Origin: Gammaproteobacteria bacterium
Lineage (GTDB): Bacteria; Pseudomonadota; Gammaproteobacteria; Steroidobacterales; GCA-2729495
Length of the DNA: 5,620 nucleotides
Assembly: GCA_023150055.1 (NCBI GenBank)
Contig: JAKLLP010000156.1
Span: 1-5,620 of the forward strand
Direction of reading: 5' to 3'
Shown here: positions 5,594 to 5,620 of the stretch, piece by piece
Layout: every line of letters begins with the position of its first letter
How positions within the stretch are numbered: the stretch's first letter is position 1
Notes under the pieces: model-generated
Told to the model about the DNA's origin: nothing
Seen by the model: only the letters and a program-made list of their open reading frames with translations
The model's database searches: none
Translations under genes and position numbers: made by a program

Positions 5594-5620
5594 CCGATCC
5601 GCCGGCCGGGCAGGGTGCCC

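Overview
The window is dense, GC-rich proteobacterial chromosome. The gene content and order point to a betaproteobacterium, most likely of the Rhodocyclales (Azoarcus/Thauera/Zoogloea type): an acetolactate synthase large subunit divergent from an ECF-like sigma factor, followed by DUF3619, DUF3106 and RDD proteins. This placement rests on recalled family knowledge and no database search was run.

Layout: (1) Bases 1-1564, plus strand: the 3' half of lptF and all of lptG, the two permease subunits of the lipopolysaccharide exporter, overlapping by one base. (2) Bases 1578-3749 (or 3770), minus strand: a compact four-gene operon read right to left. It encodes an ECF-like sigma factor, a single-span DUF3619 protein (ATGA overlap with the sigma gene), a secreted DUF3106 protein (28-base overlap) and an RDD membrane protein (8-base gap). 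It converges on lptG with only 13 bases between the stop codons. (3) About 80-100 bases of divergent intergenic DNA with a plausible sigma70-type promoter for the next gene. (4) Bases 3849-5558, plus strand: a complete acetolactate synthase catalytic subunit (ilvI/ilvB), then a terminator-like hairpin before the window ends. The regulatory subunit gene, expected downstream, is not in view.

The housekeeping parts (LPS export, branched-chain amino acid synthesis) are ordinary. The most interesting part is the minus-strand operon. A cytoplasmic sigma factor, a small one-span membrane protein and a periplasmic LTxxQ-like repeat protein have the layout of a transmembrane sigma/anti-sigma/sensor circuit, comparable in outline to CnrYXH. 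The DUF3106 protein contains six tandem repeats of exactly 18 residues, followed by a Pro/Ala/Lys-rich tail. The sensor-circuit role is inference; the domain order and the repeat are read directly from the sequence. No RNA gene, mobile element or CRISPR array was seen, and no stretch over 300 bases lacks a gene.
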